Part shown: piece by piece, positions 41,557 to 42,078 of the stretch
Position numbering within the stretch: the first letter of the stretch is position 1
Layout: each line of letters starts with the position of its first letter
Origin: Promethearchaeota archaeon
Lineage (GTDB): Archaea; Asgardarchaeota; Lokiarchaeia; Sigyniarchaeales; SOKP01
DNA length: 42,078 bases
Reading direction: 5' to 3'
NCBI GenBank assembly: GCA_019057795.1
Contig: JAHLWS010000058.1
Location: 1-42,078, forward strand
Notes under the pieces: generated by a model
Seen by the model: the letters and a program-made list of their open reading frames with translations, nothing else
Database searches by the model: none
What the model was told of the DNA's origin: nothing
Translations under genes and position numbers: made by a program

Positions 41557-42078
41557 TTAATTAATAAAATTGCGCACTTCGCATCCAAGCTGTAATTGCA
41601 AGCGATTTACTATGTGATCGAGCCCCTGTCGATTCAGACTTGCTTTAAATGGCGCTTTCACGCGTTTATTGAGCCATTCCAGATTTGCCCGACAGGCTTT
41701 CCCTAATTCTGGATGTTCGAGAAAGACTCTTGCAAATGCTATTATTTCCGATTTATATTTTTTAAGAGTCGTTATAGCAGTGTTTAATTTATAAGAGTAA
41801 TTCTTGTTTTGAGTTAAGGCGGCTATTTGCCGCACATCTACAAGATTATAGGACTCCCGATAAATTTCTCCGATCATGAGCGTCATTTCTCGATATTTCT
41901 TGAGAGTTGGATGTTGCCTTAAAAACTCCTCTATAAGTGTTTCTGCTTTAGGAGTAACCTTTTCTGGTTGTTTAAAAAGAAGAAATTGCTTTTTACTGAA
42001 TTCTCGTGCCTCTTCTTTTAGCGGTTTTCTAAACTTTAGACAGAGCGTTTTCAATTTTTTTAGGAGCTCTCCTTGAAC
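41557..42078 (-). CDS. Partial gene, possibly a transposase C-terminus
   Basis: The frame is open from the right window edge (VQGELLKKLKTL and on) to the stop at 41557, so the start is outside and 173 residues are visible. The protein is helical and basic (RKPLKEEAREFSKKQF; ALTQNKNYSYKLN; RANLEWLNKRVKAPFKASLN) and ends LQLGCEVRNFIN. It is less AT-rich than the neighbouring toxin genes. The character suits a transposase or other mobile-element protein, but I see no DDE triad in this part and do not recognise the family. Confidence 0.45.
   Translation of the reverse strand, partial: VQGELLKKLKTLCLKFRKPLKEEAREFSKKQFLLFKQPEKVTPKAETLIEEFLRQHPTLKKYREMTLMIGEIYRESYNLVDVRQIAALTQNKNYSYKLNTAITTLKKYKSEIIAFARVFLEHPELGKACRANLEWLNKRVKAPFKASLNRQGLDHIVNRLQLQLGCEVRNFIN

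Noticed and set aside
1..42078. tRNA or rRNA genes
   Set aside because: No stretch with a T-arm consensus plus matching acceptor stem was found by eye, and no rRNA-like sequence is present.

Overview
The window is AT-rich archaeal DNA. The gene content is that of an anaerobic, peptide- and fatty-acid-using heterotroph: a two-subunit indolepyruvate:ferredoxin oxidoreductase, an ADP-forming acyl-CoA ligase subunit, an acyl-CoA dehydrogenase/ETF set and a UbiA prenyltransferase. Several accessory genes have a TATA box about 26 nt upstream of their start codon, as in leaderless archaeal transcripts. SDS22-type leucine-rich repeats, a C2H2-finger remnant of the HDIDVKWYNC type and an archaeal group II intron point to an Asgard (Lokiarchaeia-like) archaeon. 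That placement is inference, because no rRNA or universal marker is present.

Layout. 1-2.1 kb: a sulfur-relay operon on the minus strand (TusA, YeeE/YedE transporter, three DsrE/F/H-like proteins, the last cut by the window edge). 2.1-2.6 kb: spacer with three 31-bp tandem repeats. 2.6-7.1 kb: MntP-like exporter, ABC ATPase and permease, cupin, a HEPN-MNT pair and an MBL-fold hydrolase. 7.2-12.3 kb: beta-oxidation and electron transfer (crotonase, acyl-CoA dehydrogenase, EtfB, ferredoxin-fused EtfA, SDR). 12.3-13.2 kb: a long gene-free spacer. 13.2-17.1 kb: iorB-iorA-acyl-CoA ligase operon. 17.1-22.3 kb: an accessory island holding a dead ORF, a membrane protein, a DUF262-HEPN pair, a zinc-finger remnant, an unknown gene and an LRR gene. 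The island ends in a second, decapitated copy of the acyl-CoA ligase C-terminus, after which the ACT-domain gene typical of the ior neighbourhood resumes. 22.9-29.7 kb: methyltransferases, zinc-ribbon protein, TauE/SafE exporter, second crotonase, UbiA, HdrD/GlpC-like CCG protein and a second MNT-HEPN pair. 29.9-33.5 kb: an IS4-type transposase gene split by a group II intron with its own reverse transcriptase. 33.8-38.8 kb: three uroporphyrinogen-decarboxylase/MtaA-family proteins, a TIM-barrel protein and a transporter stump. 38.9-41.5 kb: intact and decayed PIN toxin-antitoxin genes. 41.6 kb to the end: a partial, possibly transposase-derived gene.

How it works together. Acyl-CoA dehydrogenase, crotonases and SDR cover most steps of fatty-acyl-CoA oxidation. 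EtfAB with two extra [4Fe-4S] clusters, and perhaps the CCG protein, would take the electrons. IorAB plus the CoA ligase would turn aryl pyruvates into aryl acids and ATP. The UroD-like set suggests corrinoid methyl transfer, but no corrinoid protein is in view.

The strongest novel observation is the group II intron. Its boundaries, domain V and both EBS-IBS pairings can be read directly, and removing it restores a 426-residue transposase frame. The DUF262-HEPN pair inside the ior-associated island is the best candidate defence system.
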